Positions 10,920 through 21,860 of a stretch of 64,000 nt of DNA are shown piece by piece. The notes below the pieces were generated by a model. That model searched no databases. It worked only from the letters and a program-made list of their open reading frames with translations, and was not told the DNA's origin. Position 1 is the stretch's first letter, and each line of letters starts with the position of its first letter. The stretch comes from Forficula auricularia (lineage: Eukaryota > Arthropoda > Insecta > Dermaptera > Forficulidae). The DNA lies in the NCBI GenBank assembly GCA_024734495.1, contig JALMQS010000681.1:5147353-5211352 (forward strand), given 5' to 3'. Made by a program: the position numbers and the translations under genes.

Positions 10920-11090
10920 AGATTTTAGTGGAAACTACTTTTACATTGCACATCAGAGGGCTTCGCCCCTCAGAAATCGAACCCAAGCGCTAACTTGCTC
11001 TCCGAGAAGTTAGCCAAAGTCTTAGGACAAATCTCTCTCTGATTTGGAACATATAAGAAGAAAAAACTCCAAAAAGATACTTAAATCTTT
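10920..11090 (-). mobile_element. tRNA-derived SINE S3 copy
   Basis: Matches the SINE at 17496-18392: ACATTGCA-ATCAGAG, CCCCTCAGAAATCGAACCCA (B box inverted), GCGCTAACTTGC, TTAGCCAAAG and AAATCTCTCTCTGA. The tRNA-like head therefore reads on the minus strand with B box GGTTCGATTTC. An A-rich block with AAAAAGATACTTAAATCTTT follows on the right, as elsewhere in this family. Confidence 0.6.
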
Positions 11091-11099
11091 ACATTATTT

Positions 11100-11320
11100 A
11101 TTATTTTTATTTTTAACCCCCCTCCCGTCCCTTTATTTTTGGTTAGATTTCAACCAAAATCTAATCATCTCTTAATCTCAATGCGACAAAACTAGATATG
11201 AAATTTCGTTTTGAAATTTACACAAGTTTTTGAGCTAGAGTGTACACAAAATTTGGTAACGTACTACCAGACATTTTGACAAAATAATTAATAAATTTAA
11301 TCCTAATGTGTGTGTAGATA
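11100..11320. repeat. Interspersed repeat related to 50100-50320
   Basis: Shared blocks with 50100-50320 are: CCCCCTCC then TTTATTTTTGG, CAAAATCTAATCA, CTCTTAATCTCAATG, ACAAAACTA, TTTTTGAGCTAG, AATTTGGTAACG and ACATTTTGACAAAA. The copy at 50 kb lies inside a hAT element. Family unknown. Confidence 0.55.
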
Positions 11321-11379
11321 GAATGAAATTATATGAAATTTTTTTTTTTTTTACTTTTTATTTCGGTGATATTTAAATA

Positions 11380-11510
11380 CATAAGGTTTTAATATGTAAC
11401 GCCAAATGACGCAACCCGCAATTCAGAGCGTTCGATTCGAATGCATAACCTAGAACACTCAGGCGAAGCTCTCTATCTTTCTAATCGACCCGGAGACAAA
11501 AGTATTTTTC
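11380..11510 (-). mobile_element. Possible tRNA-like SINE fragment
   Basis: On the minus strand the sequence GGGTCGATTAGAAAGATAGA is followed at tRNA-like spacing by GCATTCGAATCGAACGC, a loose B-box match. This is weaker than the other SINEs in the window. Confidence 0.3.
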
Positions 11511-14500
11511 TCCGAATTAAAGAAATTTAATTTTATAATTTTTTTTTCATTAGATAAGGGAAATTTAAAATATAAAAGCTTGAATTTTGTTTAAGAGTTC
11601 CGCGCAAATGTGAATAGGAACTCTCTATTTCTGACGCCACTTAGTCCATCTTTTTTTCCGTTGTGAATAATTTATAATCATTTACGAAAGAACTCCCCTC
11701 CATTTGAATTTTGGACTCTTAACAATTTATCATAATGCCTTATAAATGAGAATCTACTAATGTAAATATCGACCTTCTTCGATTATTGTTTTTAAATTTT
11801 ATTATTTTAAAAATATTTTTGAACCGCCACGCCTTTAGTGGGATTAAAATTAATAGAAAAAACACAATATAATAAAATACATGATATTTTAATAAAATAA
11901 AGTAAAATTTTGTATCTTTCTCTTAAATTGAAACGATCTTTTTTATCTGTATAGCAGTTTTTAATCACATTAAAAAGGAAATAGTCTTTATTCGAAGAGG
12001 AGATTATTTATAAAGGATCTCATTTTATCGTTATATAAAAAAACAGATGTTATAGATATTAACGATCTTTTGTTCCCGTTTTGAAAAGGCCTCTATAATT
12101 CAGCTCGAGCTCTACCTTATCTGATAAGGAAGCGATTGTCTTTTAGACAGTTATTTCAAACGGATTAAATTTTATATAAAGCTTGCAACAATGCTTTTTT
12201 TAGTATCGATGACCAGATAGTCATGAAAATTCTTAATTTATTATTGTTGTCAGCTCAATTTTTATACAAAAGTTTATCTTTTGCTATCAAAGCTTATTAT
12301 TCGAAGTTATTGATCCATATCTCATAAAAAACCCCAAAGGTTTATTTTTTATTATATTATTATCTATTTTATCAAGTATTAAGCAAATCATTATTACTAA
12401 TAGTGATGATAAAAGTACCTAATATATTTTTTATTTCGATTGGCGAAAAATCTTTTAAAAAATTTATGATATATCGTAAACAGTAACACTAATGAATTTT
12501 TAATTATTAATTATAAGTACTTTCGTCATAGTACCTATTTCAATAGTTCCTGAAGTAAAAAATGAACCTTTTAATATACCTATGCTTTTTAAAAATAACC
12601 TATAAATTTAGCAAAGTGGAATATATTATTTTAGTATTAAGTTGATAACACCTATTACACTTCGAATTTAAGCTTTTCAAAGTTTCTGTGCTTCCCGCGA
12701 GAAGTAACAAAAGTTTGCTTCCTTCCATCATTTCCATCAAGTATATAAGGTAGTCCTAAGACTGTTTTGACGCAACCGTCCTGTGCCCTATCATTTAAGC
12801 TCTTATTTTCTTCGGTTTCTTCAATAGTTTTTACTTCCTCTAAGTTTTTCAAGAGCTTCCTCGTTTCTACTAATTCATTTAATTTTTAGCACCGTTACGA
12901 CCACAGAGTAAAAATATTTTGTTGTTGTTGTTTTTTTTTAATCAATATTAGGTGCTTTTAATTAATTGTTGTTTAAATATTCAGCTGCCTGTTTGTTTTG
13001 ATTCAAATACACATGCTTTATATTAAGATCACAGACACAGGGACTGTTTTGTTATGATTACCAACATGTTTTGTTTATTTTAATCCACCTGTTAATAAAA
13101 TTAGTTTAATTAATAAAACACTTATCAAAATGAATTTTCTCAAAATAGAGACCTAGTTAGAACTTTTTTTGTTCTTGGAACTGTTTAATCAATTTTGGTT
13201 CAACAAAATCGATTAAGTCGTTTTCGAGATAGGAACTTACGAATATACGTATATATTATGCTCATTTAATAAGATTAGACAGATATAAAGAAAAAATTTC
13301 TATTATGTTTCTAAGTATTAGTGTTTACTCTAAAGAATAAGCTAATATGCACTTTACTCCTAATTTAATTTTGATTATTTATTATTTTATTTTCCATATC
13401 GTCGCCTTAGAGAATAAACCTGTTAACTCACAACAAAGAAATTTTGCATGTCAGAGAAAAAAACAAACAAAATTTAATATTGTTCTTATGGAAAACACTA
13501 TTTTTCACATTTTTTTCTACAACGATCGTAATTTTAAGTAGCAGTTTTAATTGGACGATTATGCATCTCTTTTTCTTTCGAACGGTATTAATATGTCATA
13601 TATGTTAAAAATGGAGTTACCAGGTTTACACTCTAAGCCGAAAATATGTATCGAAGTCAAGAATTAAATAAACCCATATAATCCCTTCTTTTTTTAGATA
13701 AATTGAATACGTAATAGGATTAGCAACTTTCATATTAGAATAGAATAATAGTATTAATAATTTCTTGTCATCAATAATTACACCTTTTTGGGTAGAAATG
13801 AAATTATTAGCTCTTTTAAACTTGCTTTGATCATTAAATAGAAAACCCTTTGAGATTAGAATGAATATCCGTTCATCCGACAAGGACATATAAATGCATT
13901 ATGTATAAAACCAAAAATGAGAGCCCTGCCACAGAGCAACTTCTGATCCTGATGCTGAGTATGGATATATGGGAAGAATTCGAAGAGTTAATATTAAAAT
14001 AATACATTCATATTTAATCAAACATCCATTAGTAAAACGTCACTCTCAAAGTGTAGTAAATAAATAAATAAATAACTTCCCGAATCAATAGATTCTATAT
14101 TTATACATGTAGGATGTAATTATATAGGATTAATTTTTCAAATTAAATAAATGTATAGATATTAGTAGAATAATTAATTAATTTATAATTATATGGATAT
14201 AAATTACATCTAAAAACAATAATAATAATAATATTAATAAACAATAATTTATATTTATAGCATTTGGAATCGAATATTTTGGAGTTGTTCCATTATATTT
14301 AATGATAATATTCAAAAGGACTATAGCTGGGAATATTAAAATTATATTAGCATTTTTGTTCCAAATCAATATTTTAGAAATTTATAATGAATTTGTTGAA
14401 AATAAATATAGAGTTCGATATTTAGTCATGTTGCAGAATTTAAATGGAGATTAATAATTAGGAAATGCAGAGCTATTTTTTGAATTAAAAAAATTTAATA

Positions 14501-14840
14501 GCATTTATGAAAATTAAATATTCACAAAAAATATAATCGGATATGTTTTAATAAAATAAAATAGAACAATAGAGTGTATGCAAAAAAATTGATATTTTAA
14601 AATGTTAATTTTAGTCGATAGCTTAAATATAGTGAGCGTATTTTTTGTTTTTGAAATTATTGAAAAATCAACTGATGTATGCGCCACATAACTTTTACTT
14701 CTTTGAAATCCATTCTATCAATTTTACTCTTTAACATTAGTCTCTCAGAGTGTTTTAGTAGAAAAAAAAATAGAATACTTTCTAAGCTCAGCGATTTTTA
14801 AAAAATCGTGAGAATCATTTTTGATAAAAACCATCCCAAG
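11511..14840. other. Long unassigned AT-rich stretch
   Basis: No mobile-element ends, SINE boxes or recognisable protein were found over 3.3 kb. The only sub-region of different texture is 12655-12890, which is described separately. Confidence 0.4.
12655..12852 (-). CDS. Unrecognised 65-codon open frame
   Basis: A 65-residue frame, acidic in its first third (EEVKTIEETEEN) and basic near its end (RGKHRNFEKLKF), lies in sequence less AT-biased than its surroundings. No family is recognised. Upstream sequence on the same strand stays open for a few codons (KLLKN-type). It could be a fragment of a retroelement protein, a host exon, or chance. Confidence 0.15.
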   Translation of the reverse strand: MKNLEEVKTIEETEENKSLNDRAQDGCVKTVLGLPYILDGNDGRKQTFVTSRGKHRNFEKLKFEV

Positions 14841-15846
14841 GAGTGGCGTGCGGTCTATGGATGCTGTGGATGCGCCGCATTCCTAAAATTTCAAACATTT
14901 AGACTTAGAGTATTTTCATAAATATATAAGGTCGACTTTAAAATTTCAGGAGGATCTTTAAATTTTCAAATTATTATCCGCTATTTCAAATATTTTTATA
15001 AAAAACAATTTTTTGTTTTGAAAAGTAAATTGTTCCCGAAATTAAATAAAATTGTCACATAGCAATGATTTTTCCAAAAAGGGTGTGGATAGAAGGTTTG
15101 AACTCCTTCCTGGTAGATATATCTTCCAGTTCAAGCAAGTAAAAAACAAATCCAGACGAGTTTTAGTCGAATCAAAATTGTTCTCGCTGAAGAACTATTA
15201 AAATAATAATAATACAAAAAAATGAATAAAAATAAACAATTGTTGCATAATTTCAAGGGGCAATTAAAATGAATTATTTTTTTCCAAAAGGGTGCTGATA
15301 GAAGATTTCAAATCCCTGCATGGTATATCTTTCAAAGACATGTTCAGACGAGTTTTAGCCGAATAAAAATTGTTCTTACTGAGGAACTATTAAAATAGTA
15401 ACAATACAAAAAATGATTAAATAAAGATGATTCGAGAATCTTTGGAATAATCCATTTCTAAAAACTCTCAAAATATATGATCGAAAATAACTAAGAGTTC
15501 TCTAGACAAGTCAAAGCTTTCTTATAGCAAGAGAATTAGGAGAAATTTAAGATTTTCTTATAGAATAGGCTGATTTATTGTGGAAGATAGTCGATTTTCA
15601 TCTCAGGATCTGGGTAGTTTAAGTCACAAGATTTAATTTCTGACTCCTACCCTCTCTCACACAAAGCAGTATCCGTTTGAGGCGAAGGTCGAAAAATATA
15701 CTTTTAAAAAATCTAATGTTAAATTTGAAAAATAACGAAAATGATGCCGTATTCAAGAAATTTGCACAAAAAAGCGAAGATTAAAATAAAATTTCAAAAA
15801 ATGAAAGGTACTTTTTTCCTGGTTGAAAAGTCAGCAATCGCCACTG
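14841..15846. mobile_element. hAT-like non-autonomous family H, complete copy B
   Basis: The left end is GAGTGGCGTGCGGTCTATGG and the right end, reverse-complemented, is CAGTGGCGATTGCTGAC, giving a short CAGTGGCG terminal repeat. Flanks are ATCCCAAG (14833-14840) and ATCTTAAG (15847-15854), an 8-bp duplication with two mismatches. This copy has the internal ~190-bp tandem duplication also seen in copy A. No transposase frame is present. Confidence 0.7.
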
Positions 15847-16068
15847 ATCTTAAGCTTCAAGTACAAGGGTTTGCTTATCATACTGCTGTACTGGTTGAAA
15901 TTTTGTTTGTCTGTAACTTACTGATGCTGAGATATAGCAGTGTTCATGGACTCACACACACCGACCAATGACTTTTTAGGTGAGGTTTGGCTCTAACTCA
16001 ATTTCTTAAGCTTAATGGCATCAATTATCACTTGGAGTTGTCCGAGTGAAATTAACATTTATATTTTG

Positions 16069-16210
16069 GAGAACTAGCTGTTCGGAACCGGCGTTAAAAT
16101 CTAGGTCCCGTATATCTGTGTAAAAACAGCTAAACACACTCAGCACAGGTATATGTGGAGAGGAGCCGAAACGTCAGGGAGACCTGTTATGGCACTTAAA
16201 GGAAGAAGAT
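16069..16210 (+). mobile_element. SINE S1 fragment (5'-truncated)
   Basis: This reads on the plus strand as the 3' part of the complete SINE at 32710-32994: GTTCGGAACCGGCGTTAAAA, GGTCCCGTATATCTGTGTAA, AAACACACTCAGCACAGG, TATATGTGGAGAGG, GGCACT and a GAAG-rich tail. The tRNA-like head is missing. Confidence 0.7.
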
Positions 16211-16688
16211 TTTGGAGATAGAAGACTTCGAAAATTGAACTTCCTGAAAGTATATACAATACTTTCATGCTGCTCTACAGTATTAAGTGAAAGTAACAAA
16301 AAAGAACCATAATCAATGATGATAACGATAGAGGTGGGCTTAAACACTTTTCTTCTTGAAGATATACAGAGTTTTAAAAGAACAAAAAATGTTTTTTTCA
16401 AAGTGAGAATACTTTTTTTAAAAAGTGTTAAAATTAAGTCTTATGCTATTTTCAATTCATAATTGCTCATTTAAAAATTCTCTGTACATTTTAAAATGAG
16501 AGAAAAGTCTATAAACCGATCTCTGATATCTTGTTATCTATTTTCAGCTATAACTATTTTATTTGTCAATAATTTTCAAAACAAACATAACATTTTCAAT
16601 GAGTTTAATTAATCTCCAAGTATTAAAACTTAAATTTGTACAAACACTAAAAAATCAATGTAAGTTTTTAAAAGTCATAGGGATATCC

Positions 16689-16918
16689 TCTTCTTCTTCA
16701 AAGGCCATATACTCGATTCCGAGCATTGGCGATTACTGTAAAGAGTATTCTCTCCATTATAATTTTCCTGGGGAACCTCTTTCACAGTGGTGGTTTCCCA
16801 TTGCCTTCCTCTGAAAGGATCCGATTATACCCGGTCAAGAATTTGTAGCGAGTTGGGTTTGAATCGTGAATCCGCGCTAGCTTGATTAGAAGGCATGCTC
16901 TATAACAAACTGACCTTA
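16689..16918 (-). mobile_element. tRNA-derived SINE S2 with target duplication
   Basis: A ~230-bp element is flanked by CATAGGGATATCC (16676-16688) and CATAGTGATATAC (16919-16931), 11 of 13 identical. On the minus strand a tRNA-like head carries AGCATGCCTTCTAATCAAGC and GATTCAAACCC (B box). The body includes GGAAGGCAATGGGAAACCAC and ends in a GAAGAAGAAG tail at the left. The same type of tail is present on S1. Confidence 0.7.
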
Positions 16919-17495
16919 CATAGTGATATACAAGTTAACAAATAAATGGGTTTGCTCAATTTGTATCCAATTTAGCCCAGAAGAGATATCCAATGTTTGG
17001 AAATTGCGAGTTATTGTTTTAAATTTTATCAAATAAAGACAAAGATTTTGAAATTGTTGACTTTTAGTTGGAAACGTTTCTCTTATCGGCAAAGTAAATA
17101 TAAATTATACATGAAATCCACTTGTTAATCTTTAATTCAAATGTTTGTTATTGCTTTTATAAATACGAGTACTCTATGGATTAGTTCTTATCTAAACTCT
17201 TTGCAGTATTATATCGTGAATATCAAGATGCCCTGATGGAACAACCTGGAATTTCTGAATTGCCCTGAGATAGGAGTATAACAATAATTAAAATATTAGC
17301 AAGGGATGAACATAGGAGGCAAGTTAGGAAAAATATGGTAAAATATGGGACCGTTAATTTTTGTAGTGCATTTTCATTGAAAGAAAAGTAGACTCCTGTC
17401 ATTTACTTGTAATTACTTTTTCCGTCATGTTTCAATTTCTTATTTAAAAAATGGATATCTACGGCAGTCTATTTTTATTTTGATATTTAAAGTGA

Positions 17496-18392
17496 AAGCA
17501 AAGATTTAGGTATCTTTTTGAGTGTCTTTTTTTGAAAAAAGATGGAAATTATTTCAAAAATCAACCCAGACCTATAATATTAATAAATGAATTTAACTTT
17601 TAAGGACATCATAGATATTAGAGAAATATTTTTACATTGCATATCAGAGAGGTTCGTCCCCTTAGGAATCGAACCCAAGCGCTAACTAAGCTTGCCGGGC
17701 CAGTAGCCAAACCCTTAAGACAAATCTCTCTCTGACATGCAACATATATAAGTATTATAGCTAAAGATCTTTCACTCCCTTCAACTCAAAGGGAATAGTG
17801 AAAATTCTCGCTAAACTGAAAAAAGTTTTCAGTGAGGGACCCATTATATTTTACAGTGAAAGCAAAGATTTAAGTATCTTTTTGAGTGTCTTTTTACTTT
17901 TTTGAAAAAAGATGGAAATTATTTCAAAAATCAACCCAGACCTATAATATTAATAAATGAATTTAACTTTTAAGGACATCATAGATATTAGAGAAATATT
18001 TTTACATTGCATATCAGAGAGGTTCGTCCCCTTAGGATTTTTGAAATAATTTGCCATCTTTTTCAAAAAAAGACATAACAAGATACTTAAATCTTTGCTT
18101 TCACTGTAAAATATATGGGTCCCTCACTGAAAACTTTTTTCAGTTTAGCGGGAATTTTCACTATTCCACTTTGAGTTGAAGGGAGTGAAAAATCTTTAGC
18201 TAATAATACTTATATATGTTGCATGTCAGAGAGAGATTTGTCTTAAGGGTTTGGCTAACGGCCCGGCAAGCTTAGTTAGCGCTTGGGTTCGATTCCTAAG
18301 GGGACGAACCTCTCTGATATGCAATGTAAAAATATTTCTCTAATATCTATGATGTCCTTAAAAGTTAAATTCATTTATTGATATTTAAAGTT
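17496..18392. mobile_element. tRNA-derived SINE S3, direct plus inverted composite (palindrome)
   Basis: A minus-strand SINE unit (17496-17855) is followed by a direct partial repeat of its 3' part (17862-18037) and then a near full-length inverted copy (18038-18392). The head in the inverted copy reads TTGGCTAACGGCCCGGCAAG and GGGTTCGATTCCTAAGG (B box GGTTCGATTCC). The body contains AAAAATATTTCTCTAATATC and the phrase AAAGATACTTAAATCTTTGC. The whole forms a ~900-bp fold-back. Single copies lie at 10920 and 19635. Confidence 0.7.
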
Positions 18393-18447
18393 GAATTTTT
18401 TTTTAAATTTTCAAATTATCAAATTGTTGTTCCAACAGAAATATTGT

Positions 18448-18692
18448 AAATTATAAATTGTGGTGTTTTTTGAGGCTCTTGAAAACATTGAGAAAACAGA
18501 TGTAATGTCTTCGTTGGAAAAAGGAGATGTAATGTCTTCGTTAGGAAAAAGGGAAATAAAATTTATCATAAGTTTTGCATGAAGATAAATTTGTTAGAAT
18601 ATAAAGAAATTTTATTTCCTTTTCCTAACGAAGACATTACATCTGTTTTCAGGGTTTTCAAGAGCCTCAAAAACACCACAATTTATAATTTT
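18448..18692. repeat. Palindrome with ~80-bp arms
   Basis: AAATTATAAATTGTGGTGTT, GAGGCTCTTGAAAAC and GATGTAATGTCTTCGTT on the left return inverted on the right as AACGAAGACATTACATC, GTTTTCAAGAGCCTC and AACACCACAATTTATAA. The left arm contains a short direct repeat of GATGTAATGTCTTCGTT (~18510 and ~18527). Family unknown. Confidence 0.7.
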
Positions 18693-19634
18693 AAAACTTG
18701 ATATAAGTACCATATCTAGAAATATTGTAAATTGAATGAAAAAGATCTAAACATTTCCGGGACTTGGTTTTGGTGATTTGAACTTTTTTCTACGACCGAT
18801 TTAGTCTAGAAAGTTGAAACATAGCAGGCGTTACTACAATTGTTCAAGAGATTCTAATATAACGACTTGATTTTTTTCTCTGATTTTCTGCAATTTTGAC
18901 ATGAAAGTTTTGAACTTCGAGATTCCAAAATATAATTACTTCTAGTTTGGGAAATAAAAATAATTTAACACCAGAACTACACACTTCCGATTTGAGAAAT
19001 CATGGATACTGGATACCTATTTGATAAACATGACAGATAGGCAGAGATAAAAAAAATATGCCCAGAAATTTTTAAACAAGAATAAGTAACAAAAATAAAA
19101 TTAAAAAATTTTGAATGAATTCAATATTTTAGAAGTTGAGCGTTTTGAGAATATGGGGAAAAATATTTACTCATAAATTACTTCTTTCATATTTGTACAA
19201 AATGAAAAATACTTGACGTTTCATAAAACTTTCCTTTTTAAGTAACTTTAGTAAAAAAATATTGGAAATACTGAAGTACGATTTTATCTTTATAATTATA
19301 AAGTATCTTCAACCGTCGACCAACTAATAACAAGTATACATATTCAATAAGGAAAACTGAGATTAGAATTCATACAAAATTAAAACGAGACTAATAGTAA
19401 TAATCGATGCAATATCTGTCAGCATGTCTGTATGTCTGTCAGTCTGTCTATTTATCAAAGCCTTAGTGTAGCTCGTAAAAACTAAATATGAAACAAGCCT
19501 GAAATTTACGCGTTAATGTTGTATATATTAAATAATTTATAGATATGTAGATGTACATACATTCCCACAAAATAAAAATTGTATTAAAATATTATTTTGC
19601 TTATTAGTGGCTGAAGATAAAGAAAACTTATTTT
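18693..19634. other. Unassigned sequence with (CTGT) microsatellite
   Basis: Nothing recognised apart from an imperfect tetranucleotide repeat of CTGT at about 19415-19455. Confidence 0.35.
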
Positions 19635-19855
19635 TGAATTTGAATTGGGTTCGATTCCTGAAGGGACTAGACCTCTTACTATGCAATTTAAAAATATTTT
19701 TAACAAAATCTTGATTCGTTCCTAAATAAAATTCATTTCTTAATATTATAATGGGTATATACTACATATATACCTAGCCTGGGTTAATTTTTGAAAAAAT
19801 CCATCTTTCTTCAAAAAAAGAAACTCAAAAAAGATACTTAAATCTTTAAATTAAT
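19635..19855 (+). mobile_element. SINE S3 copy, 5'-truncated
   Basis: Starts within the tRNA-like head (GGGTTCGATTCCTGAAGGGA) and continues through ATGCAATTTAAAAATATTTT, GCCTGGGTTAATTTTTGAA and AAAAAGATACTTAAATCTTT, matching the sense half of the S3 palindrome at 17496-18392. The A-box half of the head is missing. Confidence 0.65.
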
Positions 19856-19867
19856 TAATGAATTATT

Positions 19868-20105
19868 TTTGTCATTTGGTGATCCATCCGAGTGTCATGC
19901 GCAATACGGCTATACGCAAAATGACGTTGGATTGTAGATAAATGGATCATATCTTTTTCTATCTTGGTCCAGACTTAAGACTCCGCAGACTCCAATAGCT
20001 TCAACCGCAGTAGTCTAGCGATATATTTCTTTTACAAAAAGCGTGATCAAAACAATTCTCGATAATATGTCAATTATTCTTTGATATATTAATGGGAAAA
20101 TTATA
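19868..20105 (-). repeat. Conserved repeat family R, copy 2
   Basis: Reverse-complement match to 35205-35445 and 1305-1565: GGTGATCCATCC, GTCATGCGCAATACGGC, AATGACGTTGGATTGTAG, GTCCAGACTTAAGAC and the AT-rich head ATTATTCTTTGATATATTAA. Confidence 0.65.
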
Positions 20106-21585
20106 AATTTATTTTTGTCTGTCTGGCTCTGTCTGGATTCTGTTAAAAGTTTGTTCCAGTGTCAATGTTTATATTTCCAAAGTGAGAACTCATTATATTT
20201 TGAGATCTAATGATTTAGAACTTCTTTTTAAAAAATACAGATAAACAGACAAAATCCAATTGATATATGAAAAGTATTAAACAGTTAAAACCAAAAGTCG
20301 ATAGTGAAAAAGCTTGTATTAGAATGCAGTACTTTTACTTGTGTGTAAGGTTTCAACTTTCAAACTCAAACTGTTTGCTGACAAAAATTGCCAAAACACC
20401 AAAAGTTGCAGAGACATGAATTTTTCACTTTTTCCTCTTTATAGTTGTAGGGAATATACATTTTTATCCAATTATAAAGGTCATACAATTTGAAATCTCG
20501 AGATGAATCGTTATTTTGCTATTTTGTTGTTGTTTTTTTAATAGCTTAGTAAATATTATTGGAACTAATATTTTGTAATGGTCAAAAGCTGTTACGTGAA
20601 GCCGCCATCTGCATTCCCTTTCGTTAGTCTCCAATTATCGGTATTCATTACAATAAAATACATATGATTTTAGGTTCGAGGGAGAGAGTGTGTGGATAAG
20701 AGGAGAGGATTCGAAACGATCCATTTGGCACCTGCATAAAATGACATGGGCTTTATGCTCTTGAAGGGAAGAATGAAAGGTAGGCCAGAGCCATTTGCTA
20801 GAATGGCTACAACAATGATTATTACACCTATCTGAAGCCTCTTCTGTTCCGTTGCTGTCGTTGGCTAAATGGCCACTACACGATCAAATAGAAGTGGGAG
20901 GTGGCTCATCAAACAGGAGGGAAAATAGCAATGCAAGCAGATATTTGCCAAATCGTGACCTACCGAGATAAAAAAATATATATATATATTAGAAATGCAA
21001 ACAGCCACTCTACTGGATTTGTAACAAAGAGCTAGAACTAATAACATTACATATCTGAATGAGAATTCTTATGTTTCTTTTCAATTATGTACTCTATATT
21101 TATTAGGTTAATCATGTTAAATATATTACTTGGGTTAATAATATTATTTTCTTAAAAATTTTAAAATTTGTCTCCGGCAGCTAGGACCAAACAGGAGTGT
21201 ACTTTCCTCTCACTCCAAAAAATTTTCATAGTCTTTTTAGCAACAAAAAATTTGACTTCTCTAATAAAAATAATAATCCATAAAAACATAATATAAATTT
21301 AAGTATTTTAGTCTTTTGTCAATCTTTTTAGCGGGAAAAAAATGTGTATTTTTAAAAATTTAATAAAATTTAATTTATTCATTTGCTATTTTGATATTTA
21401 AATTATGTACTCTATATTTATTAGGTTAATCATGTTAAATATATTTTTTTTAATATGTATTAAAAAGATTGATGAAATTTATTTTATTTATTTATTATTT
21501 TGTTATTTGATATGTACTTTTTGTCTTAATTAGGTTAATATAATCAAATACATATAGATAATTGATAGCGTTTTTCTTTAGGAGA
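20106..21585. other. Unassigned sequence including a less AT-rich island
   Basis: Most of it is AT-rich. About 20640-20905 is less AT-biased, purine-rich in parts, and not repeated elsewhere in the window (GGAGAGAGTGTGTGGATAAG; CTCTTCTGTTCCGTTGCTG). No convincing exon or protein could be read, so it is listed only as an island of different composition. Confidence 0.3.
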
Positions 21586-21860
21586 CTGACTGGTATAAAT
21601 ATGCAATTGGATGTTGATGAAGGCAGTCCACGGTGGTTGTAAAAAATAAGACTAAAATGGTTTTATTAATTTACATTTATTCGTTAAACCGACGTTTCGG
21701 AGATTTATTCTCTCCTTCTTTTACGTTACCCTGAAGAAGGAGAGAATAAATCTCGAAACGTCGGTTTAACTAAATAAATGTAAAATAATAAAACCATTAT
21801 TAGTCTTATTTTTTACAACCACCGTGGACTACCTTCATCAACATCAATTGCGTATAGATA
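21586..21860. mobile_element. Penelope-like/hammerhead palindromic insertion
   Basis: Inverted arms (about 21603-21720 and 21731-21851) carry GCAATTGGATGTTGATGAAG, CAGTCCACGGTGG and AAACCGACGTTTCGG, meeting at a hammerhead-like core. Flanks GTATAAAT (21593) and GTATAGAT (21852) could be a target duplication. The outer arm text (ACTGGTA, AAGGCAG-CCAC) recurs at 28700-28947, so these are two members of one family. No coding sequence is present. Confidence 0.6.
21725..21770 (+). ncRNA. Hammerhead ribozyme candidate, locus c
   Basis: GTTACC (21725) precedes CTGAAGA (21731-21737), an A, a GGAGA/TCTC hairpin, GAAACGTC (GAAA 21755-21758) and GGTTTAAC (21763-21770). GGT pairs with ACC and AAC with GTT, giving stem I with a two-T bulge. 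GAAACGTC contains self-complementary ACGT, so two transcripts could form stem III together, and cleavage would fall after GTC. The left arm carries a truncated inverted copy with TCTCC, which restores a fifth stem II pair. Confidence 0.55.

Noticed and set aside
16140..16190. GCCGAAACGTC as another hammerhead-like motif
   Set aside because: It lies in a SINE S1 copy. There is no CTGANGA or stem II beside it, so the match is chance.
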